Shown here: positions 1 to 6,235 of the stretch, in pieces | How the letters are laid out: each line of letters begins with the position of its first letter | How positions within the stretch are numbered: the first letter of the stretch is position 1 | Assembly (NCBI GenBank): GCA_016927965.1 | Contig: JAFGLP010000113.1 | Coordinates: forward strand, 1-8,682 | From: Dehalococcoidia bacterium | Lineage (GTDB): Bacteria > Chloroflexota > Dehalococcoidia > GIF9 > UBA5629 | Length of the DNA stretch: 8,682 nt | Reading direction: 5' to 3' | Made by a program: the position numbers and the translations under genes | The notes under the pieces: model-generated | The model's database searches: none | Seen by the model: only the letters and a program-made list of their open reading frames with translations | What the model was told of the DNA's origin: nothing

Positions 1-8
1 ATACCTCC
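1..8 (-). promoter_or_regulatory. Possible Shine-Dalgarno of a divergent gene beyond the left edge
   Basis: Read on the minus strand, the first bases give GGAGGTAT, a strong Shine-Dalgarno core pointing leftward out of the window. If real, the start codon of a divergently transcribed gene lies within a few bases of the left edge. The region 1-198 would then be a divergent intergenic region shared with the permease. No coding sequence of that gene is visible here, so this rests on the motif alone. Confidence 0.3.
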
Positions 9-124
9 AACGAAAAATATTACACTATTGTGCCAATATAAACATGAAAGCGCAAGCATATTTTCACGTCAGTACAATCGGTGTTCCCCCAAATGGCCCT
101 TGCACATAACTGATGCAGGTATTG

Positions 125-155
125 TTGACAGCGGCAATGTGGCGTACACTATACA
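125..155 (+). promoter_or_regulatory. Candidate sigma70 promoter upstream of the permease
   Basis: There is a perfect -35 TTGACA at 125-130 and a TATACA -10 at 150-155. The 19-nt spacer is longer than the ideal 17. Transcription would begin near 162 and leave a leader of about 37 nt. The strong -35 supports a promoter; the long spacer and the 4/6 -10 match argue for weak or activator-dependent use. Confidence 0.4.
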
Positions 156-198
156 TGGTTTGCCGGGGCCTGACCAGGCAGATACGTGATGTTAAGCG

Positions 199-1920
199 AT
201 GACGGAGCCCAGAAAGCCCTCGAACCTGCTATACGGACTTAACGACCGCCCGCCATTTTGGGTAACCATGGCTCTCGGTCTACAGCATGTTTTTATCCTT
301 TTTATCTCTCTCATCTTTCCGGCGATAATCGTAAATCTGCTCGGTTCAAGTATCGACCCTCATTCTGCCAGGAGCTTTGTCAGCCTCTCTATGATCGCCG
401 GCGGAGTCATAACTATTCTGCAGGCCATCCGGACCAGGCATTTTGGTTCGGGATATCTTTGCCCTGCGGTATGCGGGCCTTCGTACCTTTCAGCTTCAAT
501 ACTCGCTGTCACCGCCGGCGGGCTTCCTCTGCTCTTCGGCATGACCGCCGTTGCCGGTGCGATGGAAGTGGCCTTTTCCCGTGTGATGAACCGGCTCCGT
601 TTCCTTTTTCCTGCAGAAGTCATGGGGATAATTGTGGCTTTGATCGGCATTGTCATCATCCCGCTGGCTGTCAAGAATTTCTTTGGCATAAGCGGCGTGG
701 ACACCGTTACTACCTCTGCCGAGTTGACAGTGGCGGGCATCACCATTGCCACGATGATCGGCATTAACGTGTGGGTTAAAGGCAAGTTGCGTCTCTATAG
801 TATTATCATCGGCATGGTGGTCGGCTACGGCCTTTCCTATGCTTTTGGCATCCTTGACGGCGCAAGTTTGAGCAGGGTTGGCGAGGCCGAATGGTTCAGC
901 ATCCCGTACATCAGCAATATGAGCTGGGCTTTTGACATTACCATACTGGTCCCGTTCATCGTTGCCACCATCTGTTCTACTTTCAAGACAGTTGGTGATC
1001 TAGGTACATGCCAGAAGATTAATGACGCCGAATGGAAGCGCCCTGATATGGAAAGAATTGCTCCCGGTATACTGGTTGACGGCATCGGCGGTATCCTGCC
1101 CGGAATAATTGGCGGATTCGGTCAATCCACGTCTTCCAGCAACGTTGGTCTTTCCGTTGCCACAGGGTCCACCAGCAGGATTATCGCCTATGCCGCCGGT
1201 GGAATCATCATTGTCCTGGCCTTTTTCCCACGGTTATCCGAGCTGTTTATCATCATGCCGCCGCCCGTTATGGGTGCCACGCTTATCTTTGCTATTAGTT
1301 TCATGATTATAGCCGGGTTCCAGATAATTGGTACCCGGGTGCTCGATGTGCGGCGGACCTTTACGCTGGGTTTTGCGCTTATTTTCGGACTCAGCGCCGA
1401 TATAATGCCTCAGCTTTACGCCTCGGTCCACCCCTGGATCAAACCGGTTTTCAGTTCGTCGCTGGCCCTGGGAACGGTTACCGCTATTGTTATGAATGCC
1501 ATTATGAGAATCGGCATCTCCGATCGAAGCAGCCTGACGCTCGAGCCCGGCCGGCATTCCTCTGAAGATATTTTCGAATTCGTGGAAAAGCAGGGAGGTA
1601 CCTGGGGAGCGCGACGAGAGGTAATTTACAAAGCGGCCGGGGCATTGACCGAAGCTTTCGAATCCGTTAGCGGCCTCGACCTGGCTAAAAGTCCGGTTCA
1701 AGTAGAGATGAAATTTGACGAATTGAATCTGGATATCGATATCACTTATGATGGGGCTCTTCTTCCCCTGCCGATGACTCCGCCCTCTCCCGATGAATTG
1801 CTTGAGGATGATGCTGCAATCGGAAAGCTTTCCGGCTTTCTCATCCGCCAGCGTGTCGATAAGGTAAGTTCATCCCTCAAAGACGGCCACTGCAGTATCC
1901 ATTTCCATTACGACCACTAA
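199..1920 (+). CDS. NCS2-family nucleobase (uracil/xanthine-type) permease with a C-terminal RsbW/GHKL-like domain
   Basis: This is a 573-residue integral membrane transporter of the nucleobase:cation symporter-2 family (COG2233). The first ~440 residues are the transport core, with many hydrophobic segments. Family marks seen are the TM1 Gln-His pair (Q29-H30), the TM8 Gly-Asp (G266-D267), and the TM10 signature N315-x-G317-x4-T322-G323. The position equivalent to the substrate-binding glutamate of UraA TM8 is Lys263, and the residue before N315 is Ser rather than Glu, Gln or Pro, so the substrate cannot be assigned with confidence. Residues ~455-573 form a soluble extension that resembles a degenerate HATPase_c_2/RsbW domain: a helix with E485 but Ser489 where the N-box Asn would be, Asp518-Gly519, then G546-FLIRQRVD and a terminal beta strand. 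ATG 199 is the first ATG after an in-frame stop at 193-195. It has no clear Shine-Dalgarno. The permease core is secure; substrate and extension function are inference. Confidence 0.9.
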   Translation: MTEPRKPSNLLYGLNDRPPFWVTMALGLQHVFILFISLIFPAIIVNLLGSSIDPHSARSFVSLSMIAGGVITILQAIRTRHFGSGYLCPAVCGPSYLSASILAVTAGGLPLLFGMTAVAGAMEVAFSRVMNRLRFLFPAEVMGIIVALIGIVIIPLAVKNFFGISGVDTVTTSAELTVAGITIATMIGINVWVKGKLRLYSIIIGMVVGYGLSYAFGILDGASLSRVGEAEWFSIPYISNMSWAFDITILVPFIVATICSTFKTVGDLGTCQKINDAEWKRPDMERIAPGILVDGIGGILPGIIGGFGQSTSSSNVGLSVATGSTSRIIAYAAGGIIIVLAFFPRLSELFIIMPPPVMGATLIFAISFMIIAGFQIIGTRVLDVRRTFTLGFALIFGLSADIMPQLYASVHPWIKPVFSSSLALGTVTAIVMNAIMRIGISDRSSLTLEPGRHSSEDIFEFVEKQGGTWGARREVIYKAAGALTEAFESVSGLDLAKSPVQVEMKFDELNLDIDITYDGALLPLPMTPPSPDELLEDDAAIGKLSGFLIRQRVDKVSSSLKDGHCSIHFHYDH

Positions 1921-2009
1921 TCCTTCTGTTTCCAGCATGATTCGCAGGATTTTGAACTATGTGTTCACTGCATGAGTCCTGCATAAAACTCAAGCATTTT
2001 TGCAGGTGC

Positions 2010-2912
2010 TCATTTGTCTGCCGGTGAAGCTGTTAGAAAACGAAAATGCCCGATTATCCGGCCTAACGATGATCCATCCTCGTTTAACAGATATGTTCTT
2101 TCAATCTCTTCGGCATTCAGGTACTCAACCAATTTCAGTTCCCCCTGCTCCAGAAATGATTCTATTTCCCCCTCGTTGAGTGAGAACATGATTTCCTCAT
2201 TTGCGTGATGCTCATGCATCGTTTGAGCAAACTCTTTTGTCCCGTAATACATATCCTGATTCTCTGCTGCAACGGAAACCGTGCAGTCAAATGCGATCAG
2301 GCTATCGCTGGCGGAACGACTGACGAATGCTAACGTCGAATCAACCGATTCCCTATCGAGATAATAGCTGACCCCTTCCCATATAAACAACGTTTTTTCG
2401 CCATATTGATAGCCGGCTTTTTCTAAAACACCGCTAAGCGGTTCCCTGTTGAAATTTAAGGGCAAGAATTTAACTTGCGGGGGAATATCTATATGTGCGG
2501 CTTTCAGGCATTTCCTTTTTCTGTTTTGAGTTGGAGCGGCATCTAATTCGAATATCCGGGTACTGCCATTAAGCCCGGCAAAACGATATGCCCTTGAATC
2601 ATAGCCTGCGCCCAGCAGCACAATCTGCGGTGTCCTGTTATTGAGGGCCTCCACAAACAGTTTGTCAAACCAGGCAGTCCTGGCGATGATATATTCATGC
2701 ATGCCCGGGAAGAAGACAGCCAGCTTGTTTTGAGTGTTGTCTCTTATTTTGTTGAACTTAAGAAAGAAGCGGAAATGAGCAGGCAAAAAGATATGGGCCA
2801 AGCTGTCCGGACCATATCTTTCGCCTTTATATTCCATATAGGACAGAGCCCTGCGAAGCGCTGCAAATAAGGCCGTATCGGAAGGCTTCTGTTCTACACT
2901 TTTGTCAGTCAT
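2010..2912 (-). CDS. Class I SAM-dependent methyltransferase, leucine carboxyl methyltransferase-like (COG3315/TIGR00027 type)
   Basis: This 300-residue cytoplasmic protein matches the PF04072-like O-methyltransferase group. The N-terminal part has the family R-T-x-W-F-D element (R78 to D83). The AdoMet-binding motif I is LLGAGYDSRAYRF at 99-111. An acidic loop, FELDAAPTQ at 121-129, would hold the ribose hydroxyls. A later WEGVSYYL (178-185) is the typical post-motif segment of the family. Length is normal (about 270-310). Family members methylate carboxyl or hydroxyl groups of small molecules; the substrate here is unknown, and no biosynthetic neighbours help. The gene is convergent with the permease and appears monocistronic. 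On the minus strand, AAGGA lies about 11 nt before the ATG, a slightly long but usable spacing. Confidence 0.85.
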   Translation of the reverse strand: MTDKSVEQKPSDTALFAALRRALSYMEYKGERYGPDSLAHIFLPAHFRFFLKFNKIRDNTQNKLAVFFPGMHEYIIARTAWFDKLFVEALNNRTPQIVLLGAGYDSRAYRFAGLNGSTRIFELDAAPTQNRKRKCLKAAHIDIPPQVKFLPLNFNREPLSGVLEKAGYQYGEKTLFIWEGVSYYLDRESVDSTLAFVSRSASDSLIAFDCTVSVAAENQDMYYGTKEFAQTMHEHHANEEIMFSLNEGEIESFLEQGELKLVEYLNAEEIERTYLLNEDGSSLGRIIGHFRFLTASPADK

Positions 2913-3547
2913 CTATTAGCGGTTCCTTTGTACAATATATTGCCAATTATAGGTCTTGCAGTCACAACAATAAAGCGGTTAAGTATGTCCAGGGGTGATA
3001 AATCCCAACGGCACTGCGATACGGAATTTTCATCTTTTCCGGCGTTGCAGCCAATTGAACAATGATAGCGTTTAAGGCTTGTCGCTTCTCTTTGGTGGAG
3101 CAATATTAAGGTGCTGGTGGACTGTAGTTAGCAGTTATTCCAGTCCGATTTGTATCTTGTAAGTTCCATCTGTTTTTCTTTTTCCGGTTCTTAAGCCAAC
3201 ATTTTTTCACTGTCAGCCGTGGGGTACCTCTTCATTTTCAAGATATAGTCCCAATTTGGAGATACCTCATCCTGGCGAAACAAGCTCAGCAGCAGTTGTT
3301 TATTGACCTTTCCCCATATTATGTACCAAGTATGAAGGCTTACAATCTATTAGAGGAAAGATTTCAGCTATGCTCCTTATGATTTATAGCCGTGGTTAAA
3401 CAAATATACCATTGAATGTAATTCTATGAGTAGGATTGAAGCACTGAATTAGCTATTATTCTTGTGCCTTAACTTGAGAAGTGACAAAATATTAAAGACA
3501 GGCAAATTATTGAGAGCGAAATTTATTGACTATTACCGATAAATTTC
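2913..3547. other. 635-bp intergenic region with possible minus-strand coding remnants
   Basis: No intact gene is visible. The left end holds the methyltransferase promoter and leader. On the minus strand, 3346-3191 is open for 51 codons and ends in a protein-like tail (QDEVSPNWDYILKMKRYP, then TADSEKMLA and stop). An overlapping frame just upstream reads AEIFPLIDCKPSYLVHNMGK before its stop. About 20 nt after the 3191 stop, an ATG at 3169 opens a 13-codon reading, MELTRYKSDWNNC, then stops. Together these look like the end of one decayed gene and the beginning of another, but each piece is short enough to arise by chance. I see no tRNA-like fold, tandem repeat or terminal inverted repeats. 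Confidence 0.4.
2946..2974 (-). promoter_or_regulatory. Candidate promoter for the methyltransferase gene
   Basis: On the minus strand there is a perfect -10 TATAAT at 2951-2946, with a poor -35 (TTTATT, 2974-2969) at 17 nt. Transcription would start near 2939, about 27 nt before the ATG at 2912. The call rests mainly on the -10 hexamer and its position. Confidence 0.4.
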
Positions 3548-3562
3548 ATGGAGAGCCAGCAG

Positions 3563-4216
3563 ATGATTGTGATAGCTATTAACGGCAGCCCTAGAAAGAA
3601 TGGCAATACAGCAATACTCTTAAAAAAAGCCCTGGAAGGTGCTGCTTCCCAGGGTGCGGTAACAGAATTCATCCAGTTGAGTGGACTTAAAATGAAGGGG
3701 TGTCAAGGTTGCTTTTCCTGCAAGAAACGCGGCGGCAAGAGTTACGGCAAATGTGCTCTCAAAGATGATATGACACCTATGTATAAGAAAATTGAGCAGG
3801 CGGGTGCCCTGTTCCTGGGCTCGCCCTTTTATTTCCATTCTATGACTTCAGAAATGAGAATGTTTATAGAACGGTTATATCCTTATTTCAGCTATGAAGA
3901 CTTTACGTCGAAGTTCCCACGGAAGATTAATGTGGGCCTGATATATACGATGGGTGCTGATGATCAGGATATGGAAAAATGGTATCGCAAATACATTAAA
4001 ATGAACCAGAATATCATTTCGGCGACCATTGGCCCCGCCGAGACTCTTGTGAGCACGGATACCCTTCATGTCGTTGACTATACAAAGATAGTTGCGGATA
4101 TGTTAGAGCCTTGGGTTGAAAGAAAATTGAATCACAACCGTGAAATATTTCCTCGGGACTGCCAGACAGCCTTTGAAATGGGTGCCAGATTCGCCAAGCA
4201 AAGTGCAACCGAATGA
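3563..4216 (+). CDS. NAD(P)H-dependent FMN reductase / iron-sulfur flavoprotein-like (flavodoxin fold)
   Basis: This 217-residue cytoplasmic protein belongs to the flavodoxin-like NADPH-dependent FMN reductase family. It opens with a beta strand and the FMN-phosphate loop GSPRKNGNT (residues 8-16). The second flavin-contact loop is GSPFYF (86-91), followed by a helix with an F-I-E-R pattern. Between them is a Cys cluster C47-x2-C50-x2-C53-x10-C64, like the 4Fe-4S motif of archaeal Isf proteins but with a longer last spacing. Family members pass electrons to flavins, quinones or iron-sulfur partners in anaerobes; the acceptor here is unknown. I chose ATG 3563 because GGAGAG at 3550-3555 sits 7 nt before it. 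An in-frame ATG at 3548 would add five residues but has no Shine-Dalgarno. The gene stands alone: a separate promoter precedes the next gene. Confidence 0.85.
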   Translation: MIVIAINGSPRKNGNTAILLKKALEGAASQGAVTEFIQLSGLKMKGCQGCFSCKKRGGKSYGKCALKDDMTPMYKKIEQAGALFLGSPFYFHSMTSEMRMFIERLYPYFSYEDFTSKFPRKINVGLIYTMGADDQDMEKWYRKYIKMNQNIISATIGPAETLVSTDTLHVVDYTKIVADMLEPWVERKLNHNREIFPRDCQTAFEMGARFAKQSATE

Positions 4217-4256
4217 CCTGCTCCCTCCATGTATGTCCAATAAGTACCTGCGCGTA

Positions 4257-4285
4257 TTGTCTGTGCCTGAACACCGGGGTATAGT
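4257..4285 (+). promoter_or_regulatory. sigma70-type promoter of plsY
   Basis: There is a TTGTCT -35 at 4257-4262 and a TATAGT -10 at 4280-4285, with the ideal 17-nt spacer. The match is 4/6 plus 5/6. Transcription would start near 4292, about 29 nt before the plsY ATG. Its placement in the 104-bp gap suggests plsY is transcribed separately from the flavoprotein gene. Confidence 0.6.
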
Positions 4286-4320
4286 ATATTTATACAGGAG
4301 TTCTTACAATTCAGGAAATC

Positions 4321-5055
4321 ATGGATATCTGCTTGATCACAATTGTTGCTATAGTTATCAGCTATTTGCTGGGGTCTATTCCCTCCGCCTACATTATCGG
4401 CCGCTTATTTAAAGGCATCGATATACGCAAAACGGGAAGCGGCAACATGGGCGCCATGAATGCTATCTACGCAGTCGGGCTTGTCCCGGGCCTGATCGTG
4501 GGGGCGGCAGATGTGGGAAAGGGCGCGCTGGCCGTCTACCTGGGAACTCTGCTCTGCCAGCTAGCGAATCCACCGGCGCTGGCTCTGATGATAGTGCAGA
4601 TGGTATGCGGACTGGCTGCCATTGGCGGCCACAACTATCCGGTATTCCTGGGATTCCGCCGCGGCGGCAAAGGGGGAGCAACGGCGATCGGGGTGCTGTT
4701 TTATATGGTACCTATGGGAATACTATTCTTCATTCTGCTCCTGCTCATTGTGCTGGCAATTACCCGCTATTTAACAATCAGTTACGGGATTGCTTTTGTG
4801 GCTTTTCCTATTGTTATTTGTGTGCAATGGGTGACTCCGGTTGACGCGTGGCTTCAGGCAACACTGCCGGCTATGGCCTGGATGCGCTCACGCGCTGCCG
4901 ATACGGCTCAGTATACAATGCTCATCATGTACTCAATCGTCCTGATACTGATACCGGTCTTGATGTACATTCCCAGGATCAAGGAGATCCTGTCAAAGTC
5001 CGGCGGCAGCTTCAAGAAGGCCGCCTTTCATAGCAGCGTCAAAGACAGGCCATGA
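4321..5055 (+). CDS. plsY: Acyl-phosphate:glycerol-3-phosphate acyltransferase PlsY
   Basis: PlsY is an integral membrane enzyme that transfers the acyl group of acyl-phosphate to sn-glycerol-3-phosphate, giving lysophosphatidic acid, the first step of phospholipid synthesis. The family motifs are in order: GSIPSAY (18-24) in the first membrane segment; R36-x2-GSGNMGAMN (39-47), the usual phosphate-binding GSGN-x-GATN motif; D64 with K67 after it; and GHNYPVFLGFRRGGKGGAT (103-121), the catalytic GHxxxxFLxFxGGKG loop. The second motif has Met46 where Thr is usual. At 244 residues it is about 40 longer than typical PlsY, from a longer segment before the last membrane helix and a basic, hydrophilic C-terminal tail. 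AGGA at 4313-4316 sits only 4 nt before ATG 4321. A better AGGAG at 4296-4300 lies farther upstream without a standard start codon at proper distance. Identification is secure; possible paralogue status is inference. Confidence 0.92.
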   Translation: MDICLITIVAIVISYLLGSIPSAYIIGRLFKGIDIRKTGSGNMGAMNAIYAVGLVPGLIVGAADVGKGALAVYLGTLLCQLANPPALALMIVQMVCGLAAIGGHNYPVFLGFRRGGKGGATAIGVLFYMVPMGILFFILLLLIVLAITRYLTISYGIAFVAFPIVICVQWVTPVDAWLQATLPAMAWMRSRAADTAQYTMLIMYSIVLILIPVLMYIPRIKEILSKSGGSFKKAAFHSSVKDRP

Positions 5056-5062
5056 AGGCGGC
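5020..5062 (+). other. Stem-loop spanning the plsY stop codon
   Basis: The arms are 5020-5031 (GCCGCCTTTCAT) and 5052-5062 (ATGAAGGCGGC). They pair over 11 bp with a single bulged T at 5028, enclosing a 20-nt loop. The TGA stop (5053-5055) lies inside the right arm. No T-run follows, so it is not a classic intrinsic terminator. It could stabilise the 3' end of the message or be assisted by a termination factor. Whether it acts at all is inference. Confidence 0.35.
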
Positions 5063-5377
5063 GCCTGCAGCCGGGGACTCAGCGTTTTGAAAGACTGCTT
5101 ATTATCAGCGGCACAGTAATCTCTACCCATGCTCCACGGGAAGCTGCTGGTTTGGTCTTTATTTGGTGATTGCCCGCATCGATGTTCGTGCAGCGGCAGT
5201 AAATTACCGGGATGATTTATCATGCGTAATCCGTATTGCTGTCATTGTCAAAGTCAGGACTTTGAAATATAATGATTCAACCCTTGGGCAGAGTACCGGC
5301 AGATGAGGAGGGTGGCATTCTATCCATCAATTGATAAGTAGTCATAGAAACAAAATACCGTATTAAGGAGCCAAGCT
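5056..5377. other. 322-bp intergenic region and leader before the HEAT-repeat gene
   Basis: From 5063 to about 5220 I see nothing recognisable. A 16-codon reading at 5222-5272 starts MRNPYCCHCQSQDFEI, resembling the beginning of a zinc-ribbon protein. It ends in TAATG overlapping a second 20-codon reading (5272-5334). Neither has a good Shine-Dalgarno, and the promoter for the HEAT gene sits across them, so they are not called as genes. The leader from about 5280 to 5377 shows no recognised riboswitch. Confidence 0.4.
5245..5273 (+). promoter_or_regulatory. Near-consensus sigma70 promoter of the HEAT/GIY-YIG unit
   Basis: TTGTCA at 5245-5250 and TATAAT at 5268-5273 are separated by exactly 17 nt. 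This matches 11 of 12 consensus positions and is the strongest promoter in the window. Transcription would start near 5280 and leave a leader of roughly 98 nt before ATG 5378. Confidence 0.75.
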
Positions 5378-5884
5378 ATGACCGCACAAATATCTGATCT
5401 GATTTCCAAGCTGGGTAGCAAGGACGGTTTAGTCAGGCAAAATGCCAGGTTGTCTATCCAGCAAATCGGGAGAGCCGCCGTACCTGACCTGTCCGAGCTT
5501 TTAAGCGATAAGCGCAAGTATGTCCGCTGGGAAGCAGCCAAGGCGCTGGCTGAAATTGCCTCTCCATTGTCAGCCCGGGTACTGGTAATGGCGCTCGAAG
5601 ACAAGGATTTCGATGTCCGCTGGCTTTCGGCGATAGGTCTAATCAAACTGGGGTGGCCGGCTCTGGAGCCTGCTTTGCAGGCAATACTGTTGTCCGAGGA
5701 ACCGGACTGGTTGTGGGACGGGGTCAGGCACGTTGTCCGGGGTATGGCAAAAGGGGAGATAACAGAGATGCTGACGCCCCTCATCGATGCTTTTGACAGC
5801 GTCGATTACAGGATAAAAGTCCCGATGGAGGCCAAGAACCTGCTGGCCGAGCTCAGAGCGCTGCCACAGTATGAGTATTTATGA
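5378..5884 (+). CDS. HEAT-repeat protein
   Basis: This 168-residue, probably cytoplasmic protein consists almost entirely of helical HEAT repeats. The diagnostic 'V-R-x-x-A/S' turns recur at V19-R20, V49-R50 and V80-R81, spaced 30-31 residues, and a fourth degenerate unit follows around 110-123 (a Trp-rich D-W-L-W-D-G-V-R stretch). Each repeat has the usual pattern of D/K-rich loop, then an A-L/I-rich second helix. No signal peptide, membrane segment or catalytic motif is present. Such short alpha-solenoids are scaffolds for protein contacts; no partner can be read from the sequence. AAGGAG at 5365-5370 lies 7 nt before the ATG, an ideal Shine-Dalgarno. The GIY-YIG gene follows after 60 nt with no evident terminator, so co-transcription is likely. 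The HEAT call is firm; the cellular role is unknown. Confidence 0.85.
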   Translation: MTAQISDLISKLGSKDGLVRQNARLSIQQIGRAAVPDLSELLSDKRKYVRWEAAKALAEIASPLSARVLVMALEDKDFDVRWLSAIGLIKLGWPALEPALQAILLSEEPDWLWDGVRHVVRGMAKGEITEMLTPLIDAFDSVDYRIKVPMEAKNLLAELRALPQYEYL

Positions 5885-5944
5885 AGCGGCAGCGGGAATA
5901 CTTGGCATTGTTGCGTAAATTAGTATTGTTTGGAGGTCGGTATT

Positions 5945-6235
5945 ATGCCATTCAGAAATAGAATCTATCGTCCTTACACACGTGAAGAAGTGGAGTGTCT
6001 GAAGAAAAATCAAAACGGTATCTTCGCCATATTCAGCGGCAGTACGGTTATCTATATCGGCAGCGGGGACATTCGTGAACGTTTGCTGGCACATTTAAAC
6101 GGTGAAAAGCCCGAAATTGCCAGAAATAATCCCGACAGGTGGCTGGGGAGAGTCTTTACGGAGGACCCGTCAAAGAGATTGAAGGAGTTGATTCAGGAAT
6201 ACTCTCCTGTCTGCAACCAGGCTGGTCAGCACTAG
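5945..6235 (+). CDS. Small stand-alone GIY-YIG domain protein (putative nuclease)
   Basis: This 96-residue protein is nearly all GIY-YIG domain. Seen in order: a short basic, aromatic N-terminus; G25-I26-F27 in place of GIY; Y37-I38-G39; R44 and R46 with H50 on the first helix; and a C-terminal helix carrying E81 followed by P88 and N91, the arrangement that supplies the metal-binding Glu and conserved Asn in GIY-YIG nucleases. The Arg, Glu and YIG Tyr needed for catalysis are therefore present; only the first Tyr is Phe. There is no added DNA-binding domain, unlike UvrC or homing enzymes. I chose ATG 5945 because GGAGGT at 5932-5937 is 7 nt upstream; a TTG at 5930 is in frame but lies before that site. 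It probably shares a transcript with the HEAT-repeat gene. Nuclease activity is inference from residues. Confidence 0.85.
   Translation: MPFRNRIYRPYTREEVECLKKNQNGIFAIFSGSTVIYIGSGDIRERLLAHLNGEKPEIARNNPDRWLGRVFTEDPSKRLKELIQEYSPVCNQAGQH

Noticed and set aside
1944..1982. GCAGGA/TCCTGC inverted repeat between the convergent permease and methyltransferase genes, with an inner GAAC/GTTC pair
   Set aside because: Only 6 bp with a 27-nt loop and no T-run on either strand; too weak to call a terminator despite the suitable location.
2909..3103. 64-codon minus-strand reading ahead of the methyltransferase
   Set aside because: It begins with TTG, lacks a clear ribosome site, covers the methyltransferase promoter and leader, and the predicted peptide has no recognisable family pattern.
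3526..3531. TTGACT as a -35 for the flavoprotein gene
   Set aside because: A -10 at 17 nt would fall on the start region around 3549 and no suitable hexamer exists there. No convincing promoter was found for this gene.
4993..5223. 76-codon minus-strand reading over the plsY 3' end
   Set aside because: It overlaps plsY coding sequence, its composition looks random, and it has no motif; it is a shadow of plsY and the adjacent gap.
5930..5944. Upstream TTG start for the GIY-YIG gene
   Set aside because: The ideal GGAGGT at 5932-5937 lies after this TTG and 7 nt before ATG 5945, so the ATG is the natural start.
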